A stretch of 64,000 bases of DNA, from positions 532,001-596,000 of the forward strand of contig NZ_OY769915.1 of NCBI RefSeq assembly GCF_963669205.1, read 5' to 3'. Below are positions 8,748 through 17,728 of this stretch, piece after piece. The notes beneath the pieces were generated by a model. It was given only the letters and a program-made list of their open reading frames with translations. It was not told the origin of the DNA and searched no databases. The stretch comes from an uncultured Roseibium sp. GTDB taxonomy: Bacteria; Pseudomonadota; Alphaproteobacteria; Rhizobiales; Stappiaceae. The number at the start of each line of letters is the position of its first letter. Positions within the stretch are counted from its first letter, which is position 1. Made by a program: the position numbers and the translations under genes.

Positions 8748-10775
8748 TCAACCCGCTCTCGAACCGGCGCGATTGACGGCAAGACGCAGGGCATAGGCAA
8801 GCGCCGCGCTCTCGTCCAGCGGTTCGGAGAAGAAATATCCCTGGCCGAGATCTGCGCCGGTTGACTTGGCGAGGTCCAGCTGGGCCTGGTTTTCAATCCC
8901 TTCGACGACCACTTCCTTGTTCAGGCCCTTCGCCATTTCCACTATTTTGACGAACAGGAAGTGTTTTTCACTGTCTTTTGCGATGTCCTGAAGGAAGGAG
9001 CGGTCGATCTTGATTTCGTCGAAGACCAGTTGCTGCAGGTAGCGCAGAGACGAATAGCCGGTTCCGAAATCGTCCAAGGCAACCCGGATGCCGTTTGCGC
9101 GCAGGCTGCTCAGGCTCTCGTTTGCCGACGTAATGTTTTCGACAAGCACACTTTCCGTCACCTCGATCGTGAGACAGGCGGGAGACAGGTTGGTCTGTTT
9201 CAGGCAGTTGACGATCTTGTCCGCAATATTGGGTGTCCGGAAACCGAGCGCGGAAATGTTTGAACTGATCCTCACGGGTGCACCGGTCCGGGATGATGCC
9301 GTGACGGCGAAGCGCGCACCGTTCATGAGCGTCGCAAGATCCAGGTCGAGAATGGTGCCGGTTTCTTCTGCGATCCTGACAAATTCGCTCGGGCAGACGG
9401 ATTTCGAATTCAGGTTCCAGCGCGCCAGGGTCTCGAACTCGACGGCGCTTCCGCTTGAAAGACAGACTTTGGGCTGAAAGACGACATTCAGCTCGTCACG
9501 CTTGATGGCCTGGGGAAGCGCCGAGGTGATGAGCGATCGGCGTTTCAGGTCCTGAAGGATGTTTTCGTTGAATTGGCAGAACTGGTTCTTGCCACCATTT
9601 TTTGCGGCGTAGAGTGCTGCATCGGTGTGTTTCAGCAGTCCTGAAATGTCATGGTGGCGTCCCGGCACATAGACACAAAGACCAACGGACGAGCTTGGCC
9701 GGATCGCGCAGCCGTTGTGCGTCACCTGGCAACCGATGAATTCAACGAGCCGCGAGCCGAGTGCATGCATGGACGGGAATGTCGCTGACAGCGGAATGAT
9801 CATGGCGAATTCATCGCCACCCAGCCGGGCGGCCAGGCCGCCGCCTTCGACGGCAATCTGTTTGAGCCTCGTTCCGACCGCGACCAGCAACGCATCCCCG
9901 GCATCGTGGCCCATGGTGTCGTTGACTGTCTTGAACTCATCGAGATCGATCAGAGCGACGAAGAAGACCGTTTCACGATCCCCGGCACACAGTTCCTTCA
10001 GCCTGTCCATAAAAACGGAGCGTCTGGCAAGTCCCGTCAGGGAGTCGTGCGACAGGACGAAGTTGGAGTGGGCTTCGGCCTCTCTTTGCTGCCGCTCCAG
10101 TTTGACCTGACTTTCGAGTTCGACGATCGCTCGCGTCCGACGGTGTTCCCTGTTTGCCAGCAGTTGGTAGCCGAACAGCAGGAGCCCGAAGGCGACCCCT
10201 GCGTAGCCGAGGCCACGCACGACATAAGCTGTCAGATCCGATTCAACAACGAAGGCACCCATCACGTCGCCAACGGCGTAACGGTTGGTGCCCAGCTCCT
10301 GGTTGTGACAGGAAACGCAGACCTCTGAACGGGCAAATGTCGGAAAGATCGAGCGACCGATCACGCGCCAGTCTTCAATCCGCAGCTCTTCATGAATGCT
10401 TGCATCCCTGATCCCGGCAATGCGATCGATTTCTTCGGCGACATGCGGAAGATGTTCCGTGAGGCCAAGTTCGGCACCCGGTCGGCCCGGGACCCTTACC
10501 GTTACGGGCGCATGGCTGGTGTTGCCGAGCCGGGCCTGGAGAAAGGTTTCCAGTCCCATGCGCCTGAATGCCGCCGGTAAAGGCATGCCTTCGGAGTGTT
10601 CTTCCGCATACTGTCCGACGAAAGCCTCGGCGAGTTGGACAATTCGGGCCCTGTCATCCGCTTCGGTGCGGCTGAATTCCCAGAGGGAAACTGAAAAGAA
10701 GGAAAGCGCGAGCACCAGCGCGCCGGTGAAAACCAGAGACGCAGATCCAAGAGACTGGTGCCGAAAGGGTCCCAT
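8748..10775 (-). CDS. GGDEF-EAL cyclic di-GMP enzyme with periplasmic c-type heme motif
   Basis: A 675-residue membrane protein. Helices at about residues 12-30 and 186-206 enclose a periplasmic domain of ~155 residues that contains CVSCH (153-157), the CxxCH signature for covalent heme c attachment. The layout resembles DUF3365/Tll0287-like sensor domains. The GGDEF domain (from DSLTGLA, ~244) keeps GGDEF at 319-323 but has no RxxD inhibitory site. The EAL domain (~410-675) has ETL in place of EAL but keeps DDFGTGYSSLRYL and EGIENQAQL, so phosphodiesterase activity is likely. Inference: heme redox or gas sensing controls c-di-GMP turnover. A TATCAG-N8-CTGATA palindrome lies 22 bp upstream of the start (10797-10816). 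Monocistronic and convergent with yejF. Confidence 0.9.
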   Translation of the reverse strand: MGPFRHQSLGSASLVFTGALVLALSFFSVSLWEFSRTEADDRARIVQLAEAFVGQYAEEHSEGMPLPAAFRRMGLETFLQARLGNTSHAPVTVRVPGRPGAELGLTEHLPHVAEEIDRIAGIRDASIHEELRIEDWRVIGRSIFPTFARSEVCVSCHNQELGTNRYAVGDVMGAFVVESDLTAYVVRGLGYAGVAFGLLLFGYQLLANREHRRTRAIVELESQVKLERQQREAEAHSNFVLSHDSLTGLARRSVFMDRLKELCAGDRETVFFVALIDLDEFKTVNDTMGHDAGDALLVAVGTRLKQIAVEGGGLAARLGGDEFAMIIPLSATFPSMHALGSRLVEFIGCQVTHNGCAIRPSSSVGLCVYVPGRHHDISGLLKHTDAALYAAKNGGKNQFCQFNENILQDLKRRSLITSALPQAIKRDELNVVFQPKVCLSSGSAVEFETLARWNLNSKSVCPSEFVRIAEETGTILDLDLATLMNGARFAVTASSRTGAPVRISSNISALGFRTPNIADKIVNCLKQTNLSPACLTIEVTESVLVENITSANESLSSLRANGIRVALDDFGTGYSSLRYLQQLVFDEIKIDRSFLQDIAKDSEKHFLFVKIVEMAKGLNKEVVVEGIENQAQLDLAKSTGADLGQGYFFSEPLDESAALAYALRLAVNRAGSRAG

Positions 10776-10895
10776 ACGAGCCAGTGTCGCTAATAGTATC
10801 AGTATTTCGGCTGATATTACCTAGGTCTCATTACTGAATCATTGAACGTTGATCAGATTTTTCTTAGTGCTGAAAAAGATTACTTAAGGGTATTT

Positions 10896-12110
10896 TTACC
10901 CAACCCAGCAGGTCGCAAAGAAGCCGTTCTTTTCCTGGTCCTTGCCGATGGACCGCCGCGTCTTGAAGCCGATCAGGCCGTCGGCGCCGCCGACATCGTG
11001 CCCGAGCCCTTCAAGGCGAACCTGGAGATTGCGCACCGCCCCGCGGGTCGTGTCCTTCATCGGTTTCCAGCTGGCGATGAAGGGCTTGTTGCTGCCGTAG
11101 CGGTCAGCGAGGTGGCCGACGAAAAGCGCGTAAGTATCGCTCTCGTTGTATTCCTTGAGGACGTAGAAATTTTCTGTGGCTATGAAAGCCGGACCGTAGC
11201 GGCCTGCCGGCAGCAGAATGTTGCCTGGACGGTTGATCTCATTGTCCGGGAAGGGTTTTCCGCTGACACGCTTGACGCCTTCACCGACAAACCGGGATAT
11301 TTTCTGCCGGTTGTCCGGGCCCTCGCGGGTGCACGAGACCGTTTCCGGAAGATGGACTTCATAGCCCCAGTCGCGGCCTTTCTGCCAACCGTGTGCGGCC
11401 AGGTAATTGGCGATCGAGGCCATCGTGTCGACCTGGGACGTCCAGATATTGCGTTTGCCGTCACCGTCGAAGTCGACGGCATATTTCAGGTAGGAAGACG
11501 GCAGGAACTGCGGTTGACCCATCGCCCCGCCCCAGGAGCTTCGCATGGCGCCGCGGGAGACGTCGCCCTTCTGAAGGATCTTCAGCGCGGCGATCAGCTC
11601 GCCCTTGAAGAAGTCGGCGCGCTGGCCCATGAAGGCCTGCGTTGCCAGCACCCGAAGCGCGTCGTGCGGGATCTTGGCGCCGCCATAACCGGATTCGCGG
11701 GCCCAGATCGCCAGGATGATCCGCTTGGGAACACCGTATTTCGCCTCGATTCTCTGAAGCGTTGCCGCATGCTTCTGCATGAGGCGGCGGCCGCCGGGGA
11801 CCAGCGAATTGAACTGGCTGTCCCGGAAATAGCGTTGCGGCGACCGGAATTCGGCCTGGAAATTGATCTTCGGCGGAGGGCCCTTGCCGCCCGGTCCGAC
11901 AAGGCCCGGCAGCGACGTATCCGGTGTGAGACCCGCCAGTTCCCTGTCCAGCGTTGCCTGCGACACACCGGCCCGTTTCGCCTCGGGGATGACGGTCTCG
12001 TTCAGAAACTGACGGAACTGGGCATCGTATTTTCCCGCATTGGCACTGCCGGGAAAGGCAACGAGCGGTATCAGAAGCGCGGCAAGGGCAAGTGTCAGAC
12101 CACGGATCAC
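10896..12110 (-). CDS. Lytic murein transglycosylase, MltB/SLT_2 type with peptidoglycan-binding domain
   Basis: Cleaves the MurNAc-GlcNAc bond of peptidoglycan with formation of 1,6-anhydroMurNAc. The signal peptide (ALAALLIPLVAF, cleavage near SANA-GK) indicates periplasmic location; no lipobox is seen. The catalytic glutamate lies in WARESGYG, followed by the family motifs AMGQPQFLPSSY and NIWTSQVDTMASIANYL. The C-terminal ~60 residues form a PG_binding_1 domain (LQVRLEGLGHDVGGADGLIG). The GTG at 12110 has GGAG six bases upstream. A TTG at 12125 also has a plausible GGAG, so the start is uncertain by five codons. Confidence 0.9.
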   Translation of the reverse strand: MIRGLTLALAALLIPLVAFPGSANAGKYDAQFRQFLNETVIPEAKRAGVSQATLDRELAGLTPDTSLPGLVGPGGKGPPPKINFQAEFRSPQRYFRDSQFNSLVPGGRRLMQKHAATLQRIEAKYGVPKRIILAIWARESGYGGAKIPHDALRVLATQAFMGQRADFFKGELIAALKILQKGDVSRGAMRSSWGGAMGQPQFLPSSYLKYAVDFDGDGKRNIWTSQVDTMASIANYLAAHGWQKGRDWGYEVHLPETVSCTREGPDNRQKISRFVGEGVKRVSGKPFPDNEINRPGNILLPAGRYGPAFIATENFYVLKEYNESDTYALFVGHLADRYGSNKPFIASWKPMKDTTRGAVRNLQVRLEGLGHDVGGADGLIGFKTRRSIGKDQEKNGFFATCWVG

Positions 12111-12176
12111 GGCAGGCTCCAGCAATTGAATCTCCGCGGCAAGCTTAGCACGGCGCGCGGCGAAGTCCGACCGGCA

Positions 12177-12755
12177 TCAGACCTCGATCCAAGCCAAATC
12201 AACCGCCGACTGTGTCATGAGCCAGTCTTTCTCGAACCGGTACCAGCTGCCGCCGCGCTTCTGGTCATGCGACCTGGATATCGCCGTTCCCATCAGGTGG
12301 CACATCAGCAGTGTGCCTGCCGCGCCGTGACCGGCAAAGAGAACGGGCGTCTCCGGCGCGATGCCCGCAAGGACCTCCTTCACGCCGTTCAGGATGCGTG
12401 CCTGTGCGTCGACCGCCCGCTCCCAGCCACGCACGGAGGTTGCGGGTTCGGCGAAGAACTGGTCCGCAACCGCCTCGAATTCGGCCGGGGGCAGGAAGCC
12501 GGTTGCCGATCTGTCGTTCTCGTGAAGGTCCGCGCGCACGAGCGGTGTGAGCTTCTGTTTTGCGGCAAAATACGCCGCGGTCTCGATCGCCTTGGTTTCC
12601 CCGCTGGAGACGACCGCGCCGATCCCGGAGGCGAATGGCAGCCCGGCCGCCTGTTGCGCGCGCGCGCGGCCAACCTCAGAAAGGCCCCATTCCGGAACGG
12701 GGACCTTCGGGTCGATCGCGACCTCGGGATGGGTCAGATAAATGCACCAGGTCAT
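12177..12755 (-). CDS. Histidine phosphatase superfamily protein with altered RHG motif
   Basis: 192 residues with the phosphoglycerate-mutase-like fold. In place of the usual RHG at the N-terminus it has LTHPEV: the catalytic histidine is kept, but the phosphate-binding arginine is Thr and the following Gly is Pro. Other family positions are recognisable: WGLSEVGRARA, SSGETKAIETA (normally SxxxRAxQTA) and the second histidine in FAGHGAAG. Activity may be weak or altered. The ATG (12755) overlaps the nudC stop as TGATG, so it is translated with the NADH pyrophosphatase. Substrate unknown. Confidence 0.8.
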   Translation of the reverse strand: MTWCIYLTHPEVAIDPKVPVPEWGLSEVGRARAQQAAGLPFASGIGAVVSSGETKAIETAAYFAAKQKLTPLVRADLHENDRSATGFLPPAEFEAVADQFFAEPATSVRGWERAVDAQARILNGVKEVLAGIAPETPVLFAGHGAAGTLLMCHLMGTAISRSHDQKRGGSWYRFEKDWLMTQSAVDLAWIEV

Positions 12756-13699
12756 CACAGACGCTCTTCAAGCCAGCCGACGATCAGCTCGTAGGCGATG
12801 GAGATGGATGGCGGTATCCGGTGTTCCTCCGGGTGGGTGCCGTCGATCATCTGGCGCACCTCGTCCCGGTCGCACCATTTGCACGCCTCCAGTTCGTCAT
12901 CGGCAATCTCGATGTCGAGGGACGTTGCCGTGCCGATGCAGCCGAGCATCAGATTGGCGGGAAACGGCCAGGGCTGGTTGGAAACCAGAGCGACCTCGCC
13001 GACCCGGATCCTGCTTTCCTCGAACACCTCCCGCCTGACCGCCGCCTCGATTGTTTCCCCGGGTTCCATGAAACCCGCCAGCGTGGTGTAGACGCCTTCC
13101 GGCAAACGAGCGGGCCGCCCGAGCAGGGCACGGTCTTCATGTGTGATCAGCATGATCACGCAAGGATCGGTGCGCGGGAAATGGGGTGCGCCGCAGGACG
13201 GGCAGTCGCGCCGGTATCCGCCTTCGGCCATGTGGGTCTTCGCGCCGCAGCGCGAGCAATGCTGGTGAGTCCGGTGCCAGTGGATCAGCGCGCGCGCCTG
13301 GGCAAGGACGCTGAGATCTTCGCTCAAAAAGGCATTCTGGAGCGCAAGGTTGCGCAGGTCCTGAACGAGCAGGTTCTCGTTTGCTTCCAGATCCTCGTCG
13401 CTGCAGGGCAATGTCGTCGCAAACAGGGCCTGGCCGCTGTCCGGGCGAAGGCCCAGGAACACCATTTCGTTGGCGCTTGCGCCGAGCGCCAGCGCCGCGT
13501 CAAGATCGTGTCCGATGCCCTTGTCCGCTTCGTTCCGAAACACAAGCGTCTTGTCCGTGGACAGCACGATCCGCGTTTCGGGAAGGTTCAGAAGACGTTT
13601 GAGATAGGAGCTTTCTCCGCGCCGTTCCGACTGCCTGTCGAGGGTGTTGTCGATAAAGCTCATCTCCATTGCCTGGAGACTGGCGGCAGCTGGTCGCAT
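12755..13699 (-). CDS. nudC: NADH pyrophosphatase NudC (Nudix hydrolase)
   Basis: Hydrolyses NAD(H) to NMN(H) and AMP; E. coli NudC also decaps NAD-capped RNA. 314 residues in the usual order: N-terminal NUDIX-like domain, zinc ribbon with two CxxC pairs (CSRCG and CPSCG, about residues 154-176), then a Nudix box beginning GFMEPGETIEAAVRREVFEE. The glycine usually following EE is Ser here (EESRI), a common variation. The NudC-specific SQPWPF-type element is present as SNQPWPFPANLMLG. First gene of a coupled pair with the histidine phosphatase. Confidence 0.93.
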   Translation of the reverse strand: MRPAAASLQAMEMSFIDNTLDRQSERRGESSYLKRLLNLPETRIVLSTDKTLVFRNEADKGIGHDLDAALALGASANEMVFLGLRPDSGQALFATTLPCSDEDLEANENLLVQDLRNLALQNAFLSEDLSVLAQARALIHWHRTHQHCSRCGAKTHMAEGGYRRDCPSCGAPHFPRTDPCVIMLITHEDRALLGRPARLPEGVYTTLAGFMEPGETIEAAVRREVFEESRIRVGEVALVSNQPWPFPANLMLGCIGTATSLDIEIADDELEACKWCDRDEVRQMIDGTHPEEHRIPPSISIAYELIVGWLEERL

Positions 13700-13779
13700 G
13701 GTAGGGTCCCTGAAAATTTTTTGGGCAGGAATGCATTCGCGCGGACTTTAGGGCTGCGCAGATGGTGTGTCCAGCAGGC

Positions 13780-14196
13780 CTATTGCACGTCGGCGAGAGC
13801 GTCCCTGAGATCCCCGATCAGCCTGTCGGCCTGCTCGGTCTCATATTCTGCCGGCGGAACGACGCCCCAGACCGGACCGGGCCATGCGCTGTCATTGCGA
13901 AACCGGGCGATAACATGCACGTGGAGCTGTGAAACCTGGTTGCCAAGCGCACCGACATTCAGTTTCTCGCACTCTGTCACCTTTCTCAGTGCCGTGCTGC
14001 AAAGCGCAATTTCCCGCATCAGCTGCATCTGGTCGCCGTCATCGAGATCGATGACTTCAACGAGGTCGGATTTGCGTGGCACGAGCAACAGCCACGGATA
14101 ATTGGCATCCTTCATCAGCCGCACCGAGGACAGCGGCAGATCGGCGACGAAAAGGCTGTCACCTTCAAGGCGTGGGTTGAGGGCAAAGGAAGTCAT
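13780..14196 (-). CDS. HIT family protein
   Basis: 138-residue histidine-triad superfamily protein, expected to be a nucleotide hydrolase or transferase. The motif reads QLHVHVIARF: the first histidine is Gln, as in many bacterial HIT proteins, and the remaining two are kept, including the presumed nucleophile. I chose the ATG at 14196 because residues upstream of it (open to 14571) look like the antisense of the neighbouring LysE gene. The motif YPWLLLVPRK is typical of the family. Divergent from the LysE gene. Confidence 0.85.
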   Translation of the reverse strand: MTSFALNPRLEGDSLFVADLPLSSVRLMKDANYPWLLLVPRKSDLVEVIDLDDGDQMQLMREIALCSTALRKVTECEKLNVGALGNQVSQLHVHVIARFRNDSAWPGPVWGVVPPAEYETEQADRLIGDLRDALADVQ

Positions 14197-14344
14197 GGTC
14201 GGGTGTCCGGTTGCTTTGGCCTGCGGACGCCCGAAGTCGGGAAGCCCGCGAAAATTGCATTTGTCCAGCATATGGGTAGATTGCTTGCGAAGCGAAGCCG
14301 TTTTCGTGAAATTTCCCGCCACCCCGACATTTCCGGACGACGCC

Positions 14345-14980
14345 ATGCCCCTTGAGACATTCCTCAGTTTTGCACTTGTCGCCGCACTTCTGGTCATGTC
14401 GCCCGGACCCAATGGTGTTCTCATAGCGAAAACTGTGCCGACATCCGGAAAGGCAGCAGCGGGCTTCAACATCGCCGGTTTCGTCGCTGCATTCTTCCTG
14501 CATGGAACTCTCTCCATCCTGGGCATTTCCGTGATTCTCGTGCATTCGGCAGAGGCGTTTTTCGTCGTCAAGATGCTCGGTGCGGCTTATCTGGTCTGGA
14601 TCGGCCTGAAGGCGCTGCGCGATGCCCTGACAGGGCGTGTGCTTGCTGCCGGCCCCGTAGCCCCTGCCCGGCGCCGGCGCACCATGATCCGGGCCTGCGG
14701 CGAGGGTTTTCTGACCAATGCGCTGAACCCGAAGGTCTCCATGTTCTACCTCGCCGCTTTTCCGCAATTCATTCCCGAGGGTGCGGGTGCCGTGGCGGCT
14801 GCGTTCTCTCTGGTCGCCGTACATGCGCTGATCAACGTCATCTGGTTCGGGGCGATGGTGCTTCTGCTCTCCCGGGTCTCGAAAGCAGCCGGGAGCCCGG
14901 CTTTCCAGCGCTGGCTGAAAGGCGTTACCGGACTTGTCTTCATGGGATTTGGCTTGAAACTGGCAACCTTGCGGCCCTGA
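14345..14980 (+). CDS. LysE/RhtB family amino-acid exporter
   Basis: 211-residue integral membrane protein with about six helices. The N-terminus carries the hallmark SPGPNGVLIAKT motif after the first helix (FLSFALVAALLVM), and FLTNALNPKVSMFYLAAFPQF marks the central conserved region. The family exports amino acids such as lysine, homoserine or threonine; the substrate cannot be read from sequence. The start at 14345 fits the family N-terminus; the upstream in-frame extension lacks family features. It sits just before the SRP RNA gene without an obvious functional link. Confidence 0.88.
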   Translation: MPLETFLSFALVAALLVMSPGPNGVLIAKTVPTSGKAAAGFNIAGFVAAFFLHGTLSILGISVILVHSAEAFFVVKMLGAAYLVWIGLKALRDALTGRVLAAGPVAPARRRRTMIRACGEGFLTNALNPKVSMFYLAAFPQFIPEGAGAVAAAFSLVAVHALINVIWFGAMVLLLSRVSKAAGSPAFQRWLKGVTGLVFMGFGLKLATLRP

Positions 14981-15022
14981 CGCGGCCGCTTCCCCGGCAA
15001 AGAAAAAACCTCAGGCAGCCTC

Positions 15023-15053
15023 TTGCCAAACCCCAGGGGGCATCTGATATAAG
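15023..15053 (+). promoter_or_regulatory. Candidate sigma-70-type promoter of the SRP RNA gene
   Basis: TTGCCA at 15023-15028 and TATAAG at 15048-15053 (spacer 19; 17-18 if the -10 is read as GATATA or ATATAA) place the start point at about 15059-15060. That coincides with the 5' end predicted from the RNA's terminal pairing. Inferred from sequence only. Confidence 0.45.
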
Positions 15054-15058
15054 GCGCT

Positions 15059-15157
15059 CGGGAGGTTGGTGGTGGACGAGCCACTCGCCAACCGGGTCAG
15101 GTCCGGAAGGAAGCAGCCCTAACGAGCCTCGGCACGGGTCGCCGTGCCAGCCTCCCA
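15059..15157 (+). ncRNA. ffs: Signal recognition particle RNA (4.5S, small bacterial type)
   Basis: RNA of the signal recognition particle, which binds Ffh and targets nascent membrane proteins to the membrane. The diagnostic domain IV sequence GGTCAGGTCCGGAAGGAAGC lies at 15095-15114. The 5' end (GGGAGGTTGG, from 15060) pairs with the 3' end (CCAGCCTCCC, to 15156), closing the ~100-nt hairpin typical of alphaproteobacteria. Location just before dnaX is the usual one in this class. End coordinates are good to a few bases. Confidence 0.95.
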
Positions 15158-15311
15158 CCCTCATGATTTCGCACGATTTGCGGCCGCCGCCTTCGGGCGG
15201 CATTTTTGTTTCTGCAGGCGCCAGCGTCACCTTTGACAGGTCCCGGCTTGTGCCGATCCGCATTTCACAGAAAAACGCAATCTTGCCGTCCCCATTTTCG
15301 AAAAAGACGGT

Positions 15312-17264
15312 ATGGTGCCGCTCATGGACGAGTCAGGTTTTCCGCAGGAAGGTGCGTCCGCACCGGCGATGAACAGCAATTCCGGTTCCGGCGATCACCG
15401 CCAGGACGGTGCGTACCGTGTCCTGGCGCGCAAATACCGGCCGGAGAATTTTGAGGATCTGGTTGGCCAGGAGCCGATGGTGCAGACGCTGGAAAACGCG
15501 TTTGAAACCGGGCGGATCGCCCAGGCCTGGATGCTCACCGGGGTGCGCGGCGTCGGCAAGACAACCACCGCACGGATTGTGGCGCGTGGCCTGAATTACG
15601 AAATTCCCGGAGAAGCGGAAAAACCGACCGTCAAGCTCGAACGCGAAGGCACCCATTGCAAGGCGATCATGGAAGGCCGCCATGTCGACGTGATCGAGAT
15701 GGATGCGGCCTCCCACACGGGCATTAACGACATTCGCGAGATCATCGACGCGGCGCGCTACCGTCCGGCAACGGCGCGCTACAAGGTCTACATCATCGAC
15801 GAAGTGCACATGCTGTCCAACGCGGCTTTCAACGGCTTGCTGAAGACGCTCGAGGAACCGCCCGAGCATGTGAAGTTCATCTTTGCGACGACCGAAATCC
15901 GCAAGGTGCCGATCACGGTTCTGTCGCGCTGTCAGCGCTTTGATCTCAGACGGATCGACCAGTCCAAGATGATCGGCCTGTTGCGCCGGATCGCCGACGC
16001 GGAAAGAATCCGGATTTCAGATGAGGCGCTTTTGCTGATCGCCCGCGCCGGCGAGGGCTCCGCGCGCGATTCCCTGTCGCTGCTCGATCAGGCCATGGCC
16101 CATGAAACCGGCGCGATCGAAGCGGACGATCTGCGCCAGATGCTGGGGCTTGCCGACAGGGCGCGCGTCATCGATCTGTTCGGGCACCTGATGTCGGGCA
16201 ACATCGAAGCCGCGCTTTCGGAACTTCAGGCCCAGTATGATGTCGGTGCTGACCCTGCGATCATGCTGACGGATCTCGCGGATTTTACCCATCTGGTCAC
16301 CCGCATGAAGGTGGCGCCCAAATCGGCGGACGAGGCCACGGTCACGGAGGCCGAGCGCGCGCGCGGCAAGGACTTCGCCGAAAAGACTTCCGTGCGCCTG
16401 CTCTCACGCGCCTGGCAGATCCTGCTGAAGGGTGTCCAGGAGGTTCAATCCGCGTCGAAACCCCTGCAGGCCGCCGACATGGTGCTGGTCCGTCTTGCCT
16501 ACGCGATCGATCTCCCCGATCCGGGCGAGTTGCTGACCCAGGTGAAAAACGGCCAGAACCCGCTGGCCTCGGCGTCAGGTTCGGCCGGACAGGGCGGTCA
16601 CGGGTCCGGCCCTTCCGGCGGCGGCGGCGCACAGGCAATGGCGGTCGGCATGCCGCCGCCGTCCGGAAATCACGGCCCGGGTGACGGCGGCGGCGCACCG
16701 TCAATGCAGGCGGCCGGCAGGCCGCAGCTTGCGGCGATTAGCGGCGGCTTGCCGGACCAGGCCCCAGTCACCGGCAAGGCCGAAACGCAGCCGCAGCATA
16801 TGCCGGAGACAATGCAATCCGCGCTGAAGAACCTTTACGATTGCGCCGCCCTTGCCTCGGAAAAGCGCGATATTCCGATGAAGGTCGCCATTCAGCGGCA
16901 GATGCGACTGGTGAAGTTCGAGCCCGGCAAGATCGAGATCCAGCCGACGGAAGACGCGCCAGCCGACATCGCCGGAGAGTTCGGCCGCAAGCTGACCGAA
17001 TGGACCGGCCAGCGCTGGTTCGTCGTCGTGTCGCGCGAGCACGGCCGGCCCACCATTCACGAAGAACAGGAAGCCAATCAGCAGCAACTTCTGTCCGACG
17101 CCAAGTCGCACCCGACGGTTGCCGCCCTGCTTAGCCAGTTTCCGGGGGCAAGGGTCGTCGACGTGAAGGTGCAGGTCACCGCAGAAGACGAGGCGGCCCT
17201 GGCCGACCCGATGGTGAGCGACCCGTTGCTCAACGAGGCCCTCGGTGAAGACGAAGACGATTGA
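15312..17264 (+). CDS. dnaX: DNA polymerase III subunits gamma and tau
   Basis: Clamp-loader ATPase and replisome organiser, 650 residues. Conserved N-terminal block YRVLARKYRPENFEDLVGQ, Walker A GVRGVGKTTTA, Walker B IIDEVHMLS and sensor 1 ATTEIRKVP. The usual four-cysteine zinc site is reduced: only one Cys remains in THCKAIMEGRHVDVIEMD, which I recall as normal for Hyphomicrobiales. Residues ~415-500 form a Gly/Pro/Ala-rich linker, followed by the C-terminal tau domain. I saw no A6G-type slippery sequence, so a separate gamma product is not indicated. Start could instead be the ATG at 15324. Confidence 0.95.
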   Translation: MVPLMDESGFPQEGASAPAMNSNSGSGDHRQDGAYRVLARKYRPENFEDLVGQEPMVQTLENAFETGRIAQAWMLTGVRGVGKTTTARIVARGLNYEIPGEAEKPTVKLEREGTHCKAIMEGRHVDVIEMDAASHTGINDIREIIDAARYRPATARYKVYIIDEVHMLSNAAFNGLLKTLEEPPEHVKFIFATTEIRKVPITVLSRCQRFDLRRIDQSKMIGLLRRIADAERIRISDEALLLIARAGEGSARDSLSLLDQAMAHETGAIEADDLRQMLGLADRARVIDLFGHLMSGNIEAALSELQAQYDVGADPAIMLTDLADFTHLVTRMKVAPKSADEATVTEAERARGKDFAEKTSVRLLSRAWQILLKGVQEVQSASKPLQAADMVLVRLAYAIDLPDPGELLTQVKNGQNPLASASGSAGQGGHGSGPSGGGGAQAMAVGMPPPSGNHGPGDGGGAPSMQAAGRPQLAAISGGLPDQAPVTGKAETQPQHMPETMQSALKNLYDCAALASEKRDIPMKVAIQRQMRLVKFEPGKIEIQPTEDAPADIAGEFGRKLTEWTGQRWFVVVSREHGRPTIHEEQEANQQQLLSDAKSHPTVAALLSQFPGARVVDVKVQVTAEDEAALADPMVSDPLLNEALGEDEDD

Positions 17265-17349
17265 TCGGACGCTGTTGTTCTTCTAAATGCTGACCCCAGA
17301 TAATGGACACGCGGCGCATCGCGCCTGAGAAATTGCAAGGAGAGATCCC

Positions 17350-17670
17350 ATGGACTTCCTCAAGATGATGAAGCAGGCCAAGGAGATGCAGGAGCAGATG
17401 GGCTCGCTGCAGGAACAGATCATTGATATCGAGGTCGAGGGTGTCGCGGGCGCCGGTCTCGTGAAAGTGACGCTGAACGGCAAGAGCGACCTGAAAGGTC
17501 TCAAGGTCGATCCTTCGCTTCTGAAAGAGGACGAAGGCGAGATTCTGGAAGACCTGATCATGGCCGCGCATACCGACGCCCGCGCCAAGGTGGAAATGGC
17601 CATCCAGGAAAAGACCCAGGAGCTTATGGGCGGTCTCGGTCTTCCGGCCGGCATGAAACTGCCGTTCTGA
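17350..17670 (+). CDS. ybaB: YbaB/EbfC nucleoid-associated protein
   Basis: 106-residue DNA-binding protein that forms dimers and compacts or bridges DNA. It begins MDFLKMMKQAKEMQEQMG, the alpha-helical segment typical of the family, and contains GLVKVTLNGK and AAHTDARAKVE. Located between dnaX and recR as in most bacteria; the trio is thought to be co-transcribed. A mosaic repeat separates it from recR here. Confidence 0.95.
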   Translation: MDFLKMMKQAKEMQEQMGSLQEQIIDIEVEGVAGAGLVKVTLNGKSDLKGLKVDPSLLKEDEGEILEDLIMAAHTDARAKVEMAIQEKTQELMGGLGLPAGMKLPF

Positions 17671-17728
17671 GGTTCACCCTTCGGTCGCGAGGCTGGTGAA
17701 AGGAATATGGGTACCTGCCGCTCATCCG

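Noticed and set aside
10842..12794. Open reading frame of 650 codons on the plus strand opposite the lytic transglycosylase and histidine phosphatase
   Set aside because: Runs through two well-supported minus-strand genes and has no recognisable motif.
15312..17264. Programmed frameshift for a gamma product in dnaX
   Set aside because: I found no A-rich slippery heptamer with a downstream hairpin near the end of the ATPase domain.
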